From CAYNXB01 sp964401045 (lineage in GTDB: Bacteria; Pseudomonadota; Alphaproteobacteria; Sphingomonadales; Sphingomonadaceae), in the NCBI GenBank assembly GCA_964401045.1, contig CAYNXB010000061.1, positions 1 through 15,521 on the forward strand: DNA of 15,521 bases, in the 5' to 3' direction. Positions 1-7,355 of this stretch are shown here, piece by piece. Numbering within the stretch: the stretch's first letter is position 1; every line of letters begins with the position of its first letter. The notes below the pieces were generated by a model that was given only the letters and a program-made list of their open reading frames with translations, was not told the DNA's origin and searched no databases. A program made the translations under genes and the position numbers.

Positions 1-619
1 GATCGTCTTCAGGAATGCCAGCCTCGACCTTGCCGACGAGGTCGGCGCCGACGTCGGCGGCCTTGGTGAAGATGCCGCCGCCGAGACGGGCGAAGATCGA
101 GATCAGCGAGGCGCCGAAGGCAAGCGCGGTGATCGCTTCGATCACGTCGCGATCGCTCGGAGCCATGCCCATCGGGCCGATCAGGATGTAGAAAAACACC
201 GCGATCGCAAGGAGTGCGAGACCGGCGACGAGCATGCCGGTAATCGCGCCCGCGCGGAACGCGAGGGTGAGGCCTTGTTGCAATCCGGTTTGCGCGGCAG
301 CCGCGGTGCGCACGTTTGCGCGCACCGAGATGTTCATGCCGATGAACCCGGCGACGCCCGAGAGGATCGAGCCGAGCACGAACCCGGCGGCCGAGATCGG
401 CCCGAGGAAGAACAGTACCAGCGCCGCGACGACCACACCGACAATGCCGATCGTGGTATACTGGCGCTTGAGGTAGGCTTGTGCGCCTTCCTGGATCGCG
501 CCGGCGATCTCCTGCATCTTGGCGTTGCCGGCGGGTGCGCCGAGCACCTGCCGGCTGGTGACGAAGCCATAGACGATGGCCAGAAGCCCCAGTAGAATTG
601 CAACAATAATGAGGTTCAC
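1..619 (-). CDS. hppA: Membrane-bound proton/sodium-translocating pyrophosphatase, N-terminal part (runs off left edge)
   Basis: The product couples hydrolysis of pyrophosphate to ion pumping across the inner membrane. About 206 N-terminal residues are present out of roughly 700 usual for the family. Visible are an N-terminal membrane helix (about residues 2-20), two further hydrophobic segments (about 56-97), another at about 123-147, and near the left edge the strongly conserved stretch GGGIFTKAADVGADLVGKVE (about 179-198), which forms part of the pyrophosphate-binding region in this family. The start is GTG at 619, preceded by a strong GGGGGAG ribosome site with 5-nt spacing; an ATG slightly upstream is out of frame. 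The gene lies downstream of thiL in the same direction but has a 113-nt leader with its own candidate promoter. Whether it pumps H+ or Na+, and whether it needs K+, depends on residues beyond the window. Confidence 0.95.
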   Translation of the reverse strand, partial: MNLIIVAILLGLLAIVYGFVTSRQVLGAPAGNAKMQEIAGAIQEGAQAYLKRQYTTIGIVGVVVAALVLFFLGPISAAGFVLGSILSGVAGFIGMNISVRANVRTAAAAQTGLQQGLTLAFRAGAITGMLVAGLALLAIAVFFYILIGPMGMAPSDRDVIEAITALAFGASLISIFARLGGGIFTKAADVGADLVGKVEAGIPEDD

Positions 620-648
620 GAGAACTCCCCCTTCTCGAAAATCATTGG

Positions 649-669
649 AAAACCCCGGCGGTTGCGGGG
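649..669 (-). terminator. Small GC hairpin followed by four T, thiL terminator or hppA leader element
   Basis: Read on the minus strand, the arms CCCCG (669-665) and CGGGG (657-653) flank a 7-nt loop and are followed directly by TTTT (652-649). This has the form of a weak intrinsic terminator after thiL. Because a candidate hppA promoter lies upstream of it, it would instead sit in the hppA 5' leader. The stem is only 5 bp and the T run short, so activity is uncertain. Confidence 0.3.
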
Positions 670-687
670 CGTGAAACGGGCCGCGCA

Positions 688-715
688 GCTATAGGCAAGG
701 TGGCGGCCCACGCAA
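688..715 (-). promoter_or_regulatory. Candidate promoter for hppA
   Basis: On the minus strand TTGCGT (715-710) is followed after 16 nt by TATAGC (693-688), giving a sigma-70-like pair upstream of the GTG start at 619. It lies just downstream of the thiL stop codon and would give a 5' leader of roughly 60 nt. The -10 matches consensus at four of six positions and the -35 at three, so this is a plausible but unproven call. Confidence 0.35.
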
Positions 716-732
716 CCCCCCATCGGCGCGCT

Positions 733-1608
733 TTACCCGTGCGTGTATCCGAGACCTTCCGGCCCCGTCAGCGCTTCGCCGTCGAGCAGCAGCGGCGCGT
801 TGCCGGCCGGCTGGACCGCGCCGATGCGCCAGGCCTTCACCGGCAGCAGGGTGGCGCTGGCGGGCGCAGTGAACAGCAGCTCGAAATCCTCGCCCCAGCG
901 CATCGCTTCGGCCTGCCGTGCGCGCGGCGTGGCGATCGGAACCGCGACCGACTGGATCGCGAAGGTCGCCTTGCTCGCATTGGCCATGCGCCAGGAATCG
1001 AGCAGCAGACCGTCGGAAATGTCCATCATCGCGGTGACGCGGGGCGCGAGCGCGATGCCCTGCGGGAGCCGTGCCATCGGGCGGCGATAGGCGGTGCTGT
1101 CCTCGCCGGTGCCGTCGCGCAGCGCCTCGAAGCCGAGCATCGCCGCGCCCAGGGGGCCGGTGACGTAGAGCCCGTCACCCGGTTTGGCGCCGGCGCGCGA
1201 GGGGACCGGGGTGTGCGTCGCGCGGCCGATCGCGGTCAGGCTCCAGGCGCGCGGGGGGCCGCCGCCGGTGGTATCGCCGCCAAGCAGTGGGACGCCGAAG
1301 TGCTCGAGCGCGTCGTGCAGCCCCTCGATAAAGCGCTCGTCCTCGTCGCCGAGCATATGCCCGAGCAGCACGCCGAGCGGTTCGGCCCCCTTGGCGGCAA
1401 GGTCGCTCAGGTTGACCGCGACCAGCTTCCACGCGGTGTCGGCCGGGTCGGCGCCCGGCAGGGTGTGGATACCCTCGACCACCATGTCGCAGGTGAGGAC
1501 CAGCGTCTCGCCGCCGACTTCCAGCACCGCGGCGTCGTCCGTCAGCCCCCGGGCGCCCGCGTGCGTCGCCAAAGCGCTGATATGCCCGATGAAATCAGCT
1601 TCGTTCAT
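733..1608 (-). CDS. thiL: Thiamine-monophosphate kinase
   Basis: The enzyme phosphorylates thiamine monophosphate with ATP to give the cofactor thiamine diphosphate, the last step of thiamine synthesis in bacteria. The 291-residue protein shows the AIR-synthase/ThiL fold signatures in order: the acidic pair D24-D25 in DDAA, EGIH at 45-48, SDLAAKGA at 68-75, GGDTT at 110-114, DISDGL at 196-201 and GEDFELLFT at 239-247. Length is close to the family norm of about 320. I chose ATG at 1608 because GGGGG lies about 7 nt upstream and the protein then begins MNEADFI as in relatives; the ATG at 1626 has no ribosome site. It follows nusB after 74 nt in the same direction, a common alphaproteobacterial arrangement. 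Confidence 0.93.
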   Translation of the reverse strand: MNEADFIGHISALATHAGARGLTDDAAVLEVGGETLVLTCDMVVEGIHTLPGADPADTAWKLVAVNLSDLAAKGAEPLGVLLGHMLGDEDERFIEGLHDALEHFGVPLLGGDTTGGGPPRAWSLTAIGRATHTPVPSRAGAKPGDGLYVTGPLGAAMLGFEALRDGTGEDSTAYRRPMARLPQGIALAPRVTAMMDISDGLLLDSWRMANASKATFAIQSVAVPIATPRARQAEAMRWGEDFELLFTAPASATLLPVKAWRIGAVQPAGNAPLLLDGEALTGPEGLGYTHG

Positions 1609-1682
1609 GCCGAAACCCCCGAGCATTGATTGGCCTGAATTTCCACGACGAACAAGGGTTCCGCCCCGGAATCTGGGGATGG

Positions 1683-2132
1683 TTAACGGACTGCCTTCGC
1701 CACCGCGTCGAGCAAGCCGTTGACGAACTTCGCCTCGCGCGCATCGAAGAACGCGTGGGCGACATCGACGTATTCGCTGATCGCGGTCCCCACCGGCACA
1801 TCGGGTCGGGCCAGCAGCTCGTAAGCGCCGGCGCGCAGGATCTGCAGCATGGTCTTGTCGAGACGCTTGAGTTGCCAGCCCTCCGCCAGCCGCTCCTGCA
1901 GCAGCGCGTCGATCTCCTCGCTGCGGGCGTCCACCCCGCGCACGAGGTCGTCGAAGAACGCGACCTCGGCCTCGGCGTATTGCTCGTCCTCGATCGTCTG
2001 ACCGAGGCGGTGCATATGGAACTCGTCGAGCAGGCGGGCGAGGTGGGTGTTCTCCATCTCGCGCTGGTACAGCGCCTGCACCGCCGCCAGGCGCGCGGCC
2101 GAACGAGCAAGGGATCGCGCGGGGCGGCTCAT
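1683..2132 (-). CDS. nusB: Transcription antitermination factor NusB
   Basis: NusB binds boxA RNA together with NusE (ribosomal protein S10) and acts in antitermination of rRNA transcription. The 149-residue all-helical protein starts with the Arg-rich RSAARLAAVQALYQ helix typical of the RNA-binding surface and ends with the conserved AKFVNGLLDAVAK helix. Length fits the family. Its ATG overlaps the hisD stop as ATGA (4 nt), so translation is probably coupled to hisD. The ribosome site is weak (GAGG rather far upstream), consistent with coupling. Confidence 0.95.
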   Translation of the reverse strand: MSRPARSLARSAARLAAVQALYQREMENTHLARLLDEFHMHRLGQTIEDEQYAEAEVAFFDDLVRGVDARSEEIDALLQERLAEGWQLKRLDKTMLQILRAGAYELLARPDVPVGTAISEYVDVAHAFFDAREAKFVNGLLDAVAKAVR

Positions 2133-3418
2133 TTCTGCCGCAGCCTCACCGATTGGGCGTGCGCCGGAAGGCCCTCGGCCTCGGCCAGCGCGATTGCAGC
2201 GGGGCCGATCTTGGCGAGTGCCTCGTGACCCATCTGGATGAAGCTGGTGCGCTTCATGAAATCGAGCACCGACAGCCCGCTGGCAAAACGCGCACGTCGT
2301 CCGGTCGGCAGCACGTGGTTCGGTCCGGCGACGTAATCGCCGACTGCTTCGGGCGTGTGCCGGCCGAGGAACACGCTGCCGGCGTGGCGGATCCTGTCGA
2401 ACATCGCCTCGGGATCGTCGGTGGCGATCTCGACGTGCTCGGCGGCGAGGCGGTTGGCGAGGGCGGGGGCCTGATCGAGGCTATCGACCACGATCACCAC
2501 GCCGTGCGCTTCCCAGCTCGCCTCGGCGACCTTCTCGGTGCTGAGCATCTGCGCCTGCACCATGACCTGATCGCTGACCTCGTCGGCGAACAGTGCATCG
2601 TCGGTGATGAGGATCGATTGCGCGGCCGGATCGTGCTCGGCCTGGCTGAGCAGGTCGGCGGCAATCCATTCGGGGTCGTTCTTGCCATCGGCGATGACGA
2701 GGATCTCGCTCGGCCCGGCGACCATGTCGATCCCCACCACGCCGTAGAGCTGGCGCTTGGCCTCGGCGACCCACGCATTGCCGGGGCCGACGATCACGTC
2801 GACCGCCTTGATGCGGTCCGTGCCGTAAGCGAGCGCGGCAATCGCCTGCGCCCCGCCAACGCGCCAGATTTCCCCGATGCCGACGATGTGCGCCGCGGCC
2901 AGCACCAACGGGCTGACCCTGCCTTCGGGCGTCGGAGTCGCGATCACCAGCCGCTCGACTCCCGCGACCTTGGCCGGAATCGCGTTCATCAGCAGGGACG
3001 AGGGATAGGCGGCACGTCCGCCCGGAACGTACAGCCCGGCCGCATCGACGGGACGCCACTTCGCTCCCATCCGCACGCCCGCTGCGTCTGTCAGGTCGCG
3101 GTCGCGCGGCATCTGCGCGATGTGGAACGCCCCGATCCGTTCGGCGGCGAGATCGAGCGCGTTGCGCAACTTTGGCTCCAACGCCTGGTACGCGGCCTTG
3201 CAATCGGCTGGAGCGATGCGCCAGTCGGCCTCGTTCGCAAGCGCGTATTCGTCGAACCGCTCGGTATATTCGGCGACTGCTTCGTCGCCGCGCACCTGCA
3301 CTTCGTTGAGGATCGCGGAGACTTCGCTGAACAGCTCCGGATCGCTCTCCCGCCGGTCGGCGACGATGCGGTTGAACTTCACCTCGAAGTCCTTGTCGGT
3401 GATGTGGAGGCGCAGCAT
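2129..3418 (-). CDS. hisD: Histidinol dehydrogenase
   Basis: The enzyme carries out the last two steps of histidine synthesis, oxidising L-histidinol via histidinal to L-histidine with two NAD+ in the cytoplasm. The 429-residue length is normal. By family knowledge of the Escherichia coli enzyme, the zinc ligands correspond to Q259 and H262 in SQAEHD, D361 in DYVAGPNHVLPT and H420 in GLPAHAQSVRLR, and the catalytic pair is E327-H328 in LAAEHVE; all are present. The start is ATG at 3418, with AGGG 7 nt upstream; it shares one base with the hisG stop (TGATG). The open frame extends 126 codons further upstream, but that part is a shadow of hisG. Confidence 0.97.
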   Translation of the reverse strand: MLRLHITDKDFEVKFNRIVADRRESDPELFSEVSAILNEVQVRGDEAVAEYTERFDEYALANEADWRIAPADCKAAYQALEPKLRNALDLAAERIGAFHIAQMPRDRDLTDAAGVRMGAKWRPVDAAGLYVPGGRAAYPSSLLMNAIPAKVAGVERLVIATPTPEGRVSPLVLAAAHIVGIGEIWRVGGAQAIAALAYGTDRIKAVDVIVGPGNAWVAEAKRQLYGVVGIDMVAGPSEILVIADGKNDPEWIAADLLSQAEHDPAAQSILITDDALFADEVSDQVMVQAQMLSTEKVAEASWEAHGVVIVVDSLDQAPALANRLAAEHVEIATDDPEAMFDRIRHAGSVFLGRHTPEAVGDYVAGPNHVLPTGRRARFASGLSVLDFMKRTSFIQMGHEALAKIGPAAIALAEAEGLPAHAQSVRLRQK

Positions 3419-4086
3419 CAGGCGGCCCTGAGATCGAGGGGGCTGTCCGACAGCGCGCGGAAGCGCTCGACCAGCTCGACGACGCGCGGGTCGGTCTTGA
3501 AGGCGGCGCGATTGGCGATCAGCCGCGCCGAGACGGACATGATCTCGGCCGTTTCGACGAGCCCATTGTCCTTGAGCGTGCGCCCGGTCGAAACGAGATC
3601 GACGATCCGCCCCGCGAGCCCCAGCGAGGGCGCCAGCTCCATCGCGCCGTTCAGCTTGATGCACTCGGCCTGCACGCCGTGGCGCTCGTAGAAGCGGCTG
3701 GTGATGTTCGGATACTTGGTCGCGACGCGCAGGTGGCTGGCGCTCGTCCAGTCGTCGCCCTCGGTTCCCTGCGGCACGGCCAGCGACAGCCGGCAATGGC
3801 CGATGCCGAGATCGACCGGCGCGTAAAGGTCCGGGTAGTTGAATTCCTCGACCACGTCCGAGCCGACGATCCCTACCTGCGCCGCGCCGTGGGCGACGAA
3901 GGTCGCGACATCGAATGCGCGCACGCGGATGATGCGGACGGCTCCGCCTTCGGTGGCGAAGCTGAGTGCGCGGCTGCCCTTGTCGTGGAACTCTGCTTCG
4001 GGCACGAGCCCGGCGCGCGCCATCAGCGGCAGCGCCTCGTCGAGGATCCGTCCCTTGGGCACGGCGAAGGTCAGCGGTTCGGCCAT
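3418..4086 (-). CDS. hisG: ATP phosphoribosyltransferase, short catalytic form
   Basis: This is the committed step of histidine synthesis: ATP plus PRPP gives phosphoribosyl-ATP. The 222-residue protein begins with the typical FAVPKGRI and carries the PRPP-binding segment IVDLVSTGRTLKDNG at about 161-175. It lacks the C-terminal ACT-like regulatory domain of long HisG, so it belongs to the short class, which in known cases works only in complex with the HisZ regulatory subunit; hisZ is not in this window. I chose ATG at 4086 because the protein then starts MAEPLTFAVPKG as in relatives; an in-frame start at 4122 would add 12 unconserved residues. A TAAGG ribosome site lies about 10 nt upstream, inside an inverted repeat. 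It heads the run hisG-hisD-nusB-thiL. Confidence 0.95.
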   Translation of the reverse strand: MAEPLTFAVPKGRILDEALPLMARAGLVPEAEFHDKGSRALSFATEGGAVRIIRVRAFDVATFVAHGAAQVGIVGSDVVEEFNYPDLYAPVDLGIGHCRLSLAVPQGTEGDDWTSASHLRVATKYPNITSRFYERHGVQAECIKLNGAMELAPSLGLAGRIVDLVSTGRTLKDNGLVETAEIMSVSARLIANRAAFKTDPRVVELVERFRALSDSPLDLRAA

Positions 4087-4091
4087 GGCGC

Positions 4092-4109
4092 GCGCCTTAG
4101 GTAAGGCGC
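4092..4109. promoter_or_regulatory. 18-bp perfect inverted repeat between divergent hisG and the DUF2332 gene
   Basis: The arms GCGCCTTA (4092-4099) and TAAGGCGC (4102-4109) are perfect reverse complements separated by GG. The repeat fills much of the 41-bp gap between the hisG start and the ATG at 4128. It contains the hisG ribosome site in its left arm. It could be an operator for a dimeric regulator, or fold as a hairpin that masks the hisG ribosome site. No regulator is identified. Confidence 0.4.
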
Positions 4110-4127
4110 TTGGAAAGGGCAATGGCG

Positions 4128-5219
4128 ATGGATGGGGCGATGGCTGAGCGGTCGGCTGGGGGGAATGCTAACGTCCGCGAGGCGATCGAGTGGCAGTATC
4201 AGCACACTTCGCGCGGCTCCGCGCCGCGCACCGCGCGGATCGTGCGCGCCGAACTGGCGGTCCTCGACACCGACACCGAAACCGGTCGGCGGATGCGCGA
4301 CTGGCCTGGCGAGGACTTGCGCGCGGTGATCGAGGATGCGCTCCCACTGCGGCTCGCGGGCGGGCTGCATCACCTCTACCTGACCGGCGATGCGCCCGAG
4401 CTTGCGCCGGTCTATTCCGAGGAACTGACCGATCAGGCCGAAATCGATGCCATTGTGACGGCGCTGGTCGGGAAGTTCGATGCGCGACTCAATCCCTGGC
4501 TCGACGGCCCGCCGCAGACGAACGAAGCAGGGCGCGGGGCGAGCCTGATGGCCGGGCTGCTGTGGCTTTCCCAGCGATTAGGCCCCCGGTTCGAACTCAA
4601 CGAAATCGGCGCCAGCGCGGGCGTCAACACGATGATGGACCGCTACTTCTTCGATCTCGGCGGCACGCAGGTCGGGCCGGAGGATTCGCCCATGCGGATT
4701 GCCCCTGAATGGCGCGGCCCGCCGCCGCCCGCGGGCCCGTTCGAGATCTTGGCCATCCACGGATCGGACATTGCGCCGGTTGACCTGGCCGATCCCGCAC
4801 AGGCCCTGCGGCTCAGGGCCTATGTCTGGCCTGACGCGCCGGAGCGGATGGCGCGGGTGGATGCTGCGATCGAGCTGGCCTCACGCCAGCGGCCGGACCT
4901 GGTGCAGCAGGATGCCGGCGATTTCGTCCGCGATATGCTGGAGAGGCCGCAACAGGCAGGCGTCACCCGCGTGCTCTTTCACTCGATCATGTGGCAATAT
5001 CTGCCGCAGGCGACGCGAGCGGACATCACCCAAATGATGGAGCGCGCGGGCGAGGATGCTACGGTGGACAAGCCGCTCGCGTGGGTCATGCTCGAAACCA
5101 ACCGCGATATCTTCGCGCACGAACTCAGGGTCCGGTTCTGGCCCCGCGGCGGGCAATGGGTCACGCTGGCGGAAGCCCACCCGCACGGCGCGTGGGTCCA
5201 ATGGCTCGATCAGGGATAG
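4128..5219 (+). CDS. DUF2332 family protein of unknown function
   Basis: The roughly 363-residue protein matches my memory of the DUF2332 family, whose function is not known. Landmarks are WQYQHTSRGSAPRTARI near the N-terminus, FELNEIGASAGVNTMMDRYFFD in the middle, and FHSIMWQYLP in the C-terminal third. The EIGASAG stretch after a hydrophobic strand looks like a nucleotide- or SAM-binding glycine loop, but that is only a resemblance. Several in-frame starts exist (TTG 4110, ATG 4122, 4128, 4140); I prefer 4128 because GGAAAGGG ends 8 nt upstream. It diverges from hisG and its stop overlaps that of the convergent pirin gene by 10 bp, so it is probably transcribed alone. There is no signal peptide or membrane segment. 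Confidence 0.8.
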   Translation: MDGAMAERSAGGNANVREAIEWQYQHTSRGSAPRTARIVRAELAVLDTDTETGRRMRDWPGEDLRAVIEDALPLRLAGGLHHLYLTGDAPELAPVYSEELTDQAEIDAIVTALVGKFDARLNPWLDGPPQTNEAGRGASLMAGLLWLSQRLGPRFELNEIGASAGVNTMMDRYFFDLGGTQVGPEDSPMRIAPEWRGPPPPAGPFEILAIHGSDIAPVDLADPAQALRLRAYVWPDAPERMARVDAAIELASRQRPDLVQQDAGDFVRDMLERPQQAGVTRVLFHSIMWQYLPQATRADITQMMERAGEDATVDKPLAWVMLETNRDIFAHELRVRFWPRGGQWVTLAEAHPHGAWVQWLDQG

Positions 5220-6091
5220 CTGACGGTCAGCGGTTTTTCGGGCAGGGGAATCCACTCGGTCTCGCCTGGGACTTTGGCGAAGCGGCCGGCGCGCCAGTCG
5301 TCCTTGGCCTGTTCGATCCGATCGCGGCTGGAGCTGACGAAGTTCCAGAACACATGGCGATGGGTCGCGAAAGCTTCGCCGCCAAGCAGCATCACCCGCC
5401 CGCCCGAGCCGGAGCGCAGCGTCATCGCCTCGCCGGGCTTGAGCACGGTCAGCACGTAGAGCCCGAGCGGCTCGCCATCGATCGAGGCTTCCCCGCCGAC
5501 CAGCATCAACGCGCGCTCATCGGCTTGTGCGTCGATCGGCAGGGAGCCATCGGCATCGAGCGCGATCTCGGCGTAGATCGTTTCGGCGTAACAGGTAGTG
5601 GGCGCGGTCGCGCCCCACAGGCTGCCCATGATCACCTGCGCGCGCGCGCCGGAGCTTTCCAGGAGCGGCAGATCGGTGCGCGCTTCGAACGCGGGATCGA
5701 TTTCCTCCTTGCCGTCTGGCAGGGCGAGCCAGGTCTGCATGCCATAGAGCTTGGCCCCCGCGTCACGCTCGCCTTGCGGGCTGCGCTCGGAATGAACGAT
5801 GCCGCTGCCGGCGGTCATCAGGTTGACCTGGCCGGGGCGGATCGTGGCGAAGCTGCCGACGCTGTCGCGGTGGTCGATCGCGCCTTCGAACAGCCAGGTG
5901 ACAGTCGCGAGGTTGATGTGCGGATGCGGACGCACGTCCATCCCCTTGCCGATGGCGAGGTGGGCAGGGCCGAACTGGTCGACGAACACGAACGGCCCGA
6001 CCATGGTCCGCTCGCGTGCCGGCAGCGCGCGACGAACCTGGAAGTCGCCCAGATCGTGGGTAACGGGGGCGATGGTCTGGATCACGCTCAC
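5210..6091 (-). CDS. Pirin family protein
   Basis: Pirins are bicupin proteins that bind a metal in the N-terminal cupin; some have quercetinase activity and others act as redox-linked regulatory partners. In this 293-residue protein the metal ligands are all visible: H56 and H58 in RPHPHINLATVTW, and H100 and E102 in GSGIVHSER. The C-terminal cupin follows at about residues 170-260. The start is GTG at 6091, overlapping the bolA stop by 4 nt (GTGA), with AGGAG 7 nt upstream; a second GTG two codons on is less well placed. It is the downstream gene of a bolA-pirin pair. Its stop overlaps that of the convergent DUF2332 gene, leaving no room for an intrinsic terminator. The specific substrate cannot be told. 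Confidence 0.92.
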   Translation of the reverse strand: MSVIQTIAPVTHDLGDFQVRRALPARERTMVGPFVFVDQFGPAHLAIGKGMDVRPHPHINLATVTWLFEGAIDHRDSVGSFATIRPGQVNLMTAGSGIVHSERSPQGERDAGAKLYGMQTWLALPDGKEEIDPAFEARTDLPLLESSGARAQVIMGSLWGATAPTTCYAETIYAEIALDADGSLPIDAQADERALMLVGGEASIDGEPLGLYVLTVLKPGEAMTLRSGSGGRVMLLGGEAFATHRHVFWNFVSSSRDRIEQAKDDWRAGRFAKVPGETEWIPLPEKPLTVSYP

Positions 6092-6366
6092 GATGCTTCT
6101 CCTGTCGCAAAGGCCCGAATCGCCAGCGCGTGGACCCGGTGGCCGGGAATGTCGCCGAGCGCCCGATTGACCAGCCGCTGACGCTCCAGCCGGGACTTGC
6201 CGATAAAGGCGGCGCTTTCGATCACAATGGTGAAGTGCGATTCGCCGCTGCCGTCGTCGCCCGCGTGGCCGTGGTGGCGCGCGCTGTCGTTGATCACCTC
6301 CAGCCGCGTCGGCAGGAACGCCTCCTGCAGCAGGGTTTCGATCTCGCGTTGCACGGTGACGGCCAA
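6088..6366 (-). CDS. BolA family protein (TTG start)
   Basis: BolA proteins are small alpha/beta proteins that pair with monothiol glutaredoxins through a shared [2Fe-2S] cluster and take part in iron handling or cluster delivery. The protein is about 92 residues long with the conserved core LEVINDSARHHGHAG, the FTIVIESAAF strand and LVNRALGDI followed by VHALAIRA. The likely start is TTG at 6366: GGAG lies 7 nt upstream, and no ATG exists in frame at a sensible place. A GTG at 6354 would have no ribosome site. An upstream ATG at 6438 would add unconserved residues and overlap the divergent J-domain gene. The stop overlaps the pirin start by 4 nt. Confidence 0.88.
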   Translation of the reverse strand: MAVTVQREIETLLQEAFLPTRLEVINDSARHHGHAGDDGSGESHFTIVIESAAFIGKSRLERQRLVNRALGDIPGHRVHALAIRAFATGEAS

Positions 6367-6417
6367 TTGAATTCTCCGGGGCTTTCCTTGGAACGCTCTA
6401 ATCCCCATCCTAGCACG

Positions 6418-7008
6418 GTGAAGCAAGACAAGTTCCATGGACGCGTTGCGGGCAAGCAGCGCGAGTGCAGCGCACCGGGGTGCTCGGAGGCCGGGGAGTT
6501 CCGTGCGCCGGGCGGCCGCGCGGCAGGGTTCGACGGGCCCGGCGATTACCGCTGGCTATGCCTCGATCACGTGCGCGCCTTCAATTCGCAGTACGACTGG
6601 TTTGCCGGGATGAGCGCCGAGGAGATCCTCGCCGCGCAGCATCCGGCGGCCGGCTGGGCGACCGAGACGCGGGCGTTCCGCGCTGATGCCGGCGTCGATG
6701 GGGTGCCGCGATGGGCCGACTTCGGCGATCCGCTCGATGCGATCGGCTCGCGCGCGGCGGACATCAAGGCGCGGGCGCGTGGCCGCAGCTATCGCGAGCA
6801 TGGCCGTTTCACGCCCCATGAACGCGAGGCGCTGGCGGTGATGGGCCTGTCGGGCGATGCCGACCGCACCCGGCTGCGTCAGCGTTATTCGGATCTCGTT
6901 CGCCGCTACCACCCGGACCGGAACGGCGGTGACCGCAGCCAGGAATCCCGGCTGCAGCGCGTGATCGAAGCCTACCAGTTGCTGCGCAAGGCGGCCGCGT
7001 TCGGCTAG
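6418..7008 (+). CDS. J-domain protein with N-terminal cysteine/histidine site
   Basis: J-domain proteins stimulate the ATPase of DnaK-type chaperones and bring substrates to them. The C-terminal J domain (about residues 135-196) contains the diagnostic HPD at 165-167 in RRYHPDRNGG, preceded by the helix RTRLRQRYSDLV. The N-terminal part begins KQDKFHGRVAGKQREC and has C17, C22, C48 and H51 (C-x4-C and C-L-D-H), which could bind zinc. The whole is typical of an alphaproteobacterial family usually found near bolA and cobS (from memory). The start is GTG at 6418, chosen because the conserved KFHGRV motif follows at once; no clear ribosome site is seen. It diverges from bolA, and its TAG shares CTAG with the stop of the convergent GFA gene. 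Confidence 0.88.
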   Translation: MKQDKFHGRVAGKQRECSAPGCSEAGEFRAPGGRAAGFDGPGDYRWLCLDHVRAFNSQYDWFAGMSAEEILAAQHPAAGWATETRAFRADAGVDGVPRWADFGDPLDAIGSRAADIKARARGRSYREHGRFTPHEREALAVMGLSGDADRTRLRQRYSDLVRRYHPDRNGGDRSQESRLQRVIEAYQLLRKAAAFG

Positions 7009-7355
7009 CGCGCGGCGCCGTCGAACTCGGTGATCTCGAGGCTGGCGAGGTCGCACTCCGCAACGCAGCGCAAGTTTATCTCGACCATCGCCTTGCCGTC
7101 CGGGGTGGCTCCCTCGGCAAACGGAGCGCAGCCGCACGTGGTGCAGAACTGATAGCGGATCACGTGTTTGTTGAAGGTGTATTCCCGCACCTCGTCCTGC
7201 GGCCGGACGAATGACACTTTGTCCGGCGTGGTGAAGTGATGGACGTTGCCCTTGCGCCGGCACATCGAGCAATTGCAGGTCATGCCTTTGGTCGGCAGGG
7301 CCTCATCGACGGTCGCGCTCAGCGCGCCGCAATGGCAGGTGCTGGTGAAGCTCAT
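7005..7355 (-). CDS. GFA/CENP-V family zinc protein (glutathione-dependent formaldehyde-activating-like)
   Basis: The 116-residue protein has the full cysteine set of the GFA fold: C7 and C9 in CHCG, C27, C29 and C32 in CNCSMC, and C70 and C73 in CTTCGC. In the family these bind two zinc ions. The founding member Gfa was reported to help condense glutathione with formaldehyde, but most members have no proven reaction, so a role in S-hydroxymethylglutathione formation is only a possibility. Its ATG overlaps the stop of the upstream GST by 4 nt (ATGA), so the two are translationally coupled. It is the last gene of the detoxification operon. Its TAG stop shares CTAG with the stop of the convergent J-domain gene. 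Confidence 0.9.
   Translation of the reverse strand: MSFTSTCHCGALSATVDEALPTKGMTCNCSMCRRKGNVHHFTTPDKVSFVRPQDEVREYTFNKHVIRYQFCTTCGCAPFAEGATPDGKAMVEINLRCVAECDLASLEITEFDGAAR

Noticed and set aside
700..1629. 309-codon plus-strand open frame
   Set aside because: Mirror of thiL; the thiL motifs are intact on the minus strand.
1657..1676. Small inverted repeat TTCCG-CCC-CGGAA between nusB and thiL
   Set aside because: Only 5-bp arms and no T run on either strand; common by chance in GC-rich DNA, so not called a terminator.
2153..3691. 512-codon open frame on the plus strand antisense to hisD and hisG
   Set aside because: Fully antisense to clear histidine genes; its translation is low-complexity Arg/His/Asp-rich with no family signature, as expected in GC-rich DNA.
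3419..3796. 126-codon upstream extension of the hisD frame
   Set aside because: It overlaps hisG in another frame and resembles no HisD N-terminus; ATG at 3418 with a ribosome site gives the normal 429 residues.
4991..6181. 396-codon plus-strand open frame
   Set aside because: Runs across the end of the DUF2332 gene and antisense to pirin with no recognisable domain.
6130..6417. Upstream extension of the J-domain frame across bolA
   Set aside because: Antisense to bolA; the conserved KFHGRV start follows GTG at 6418.
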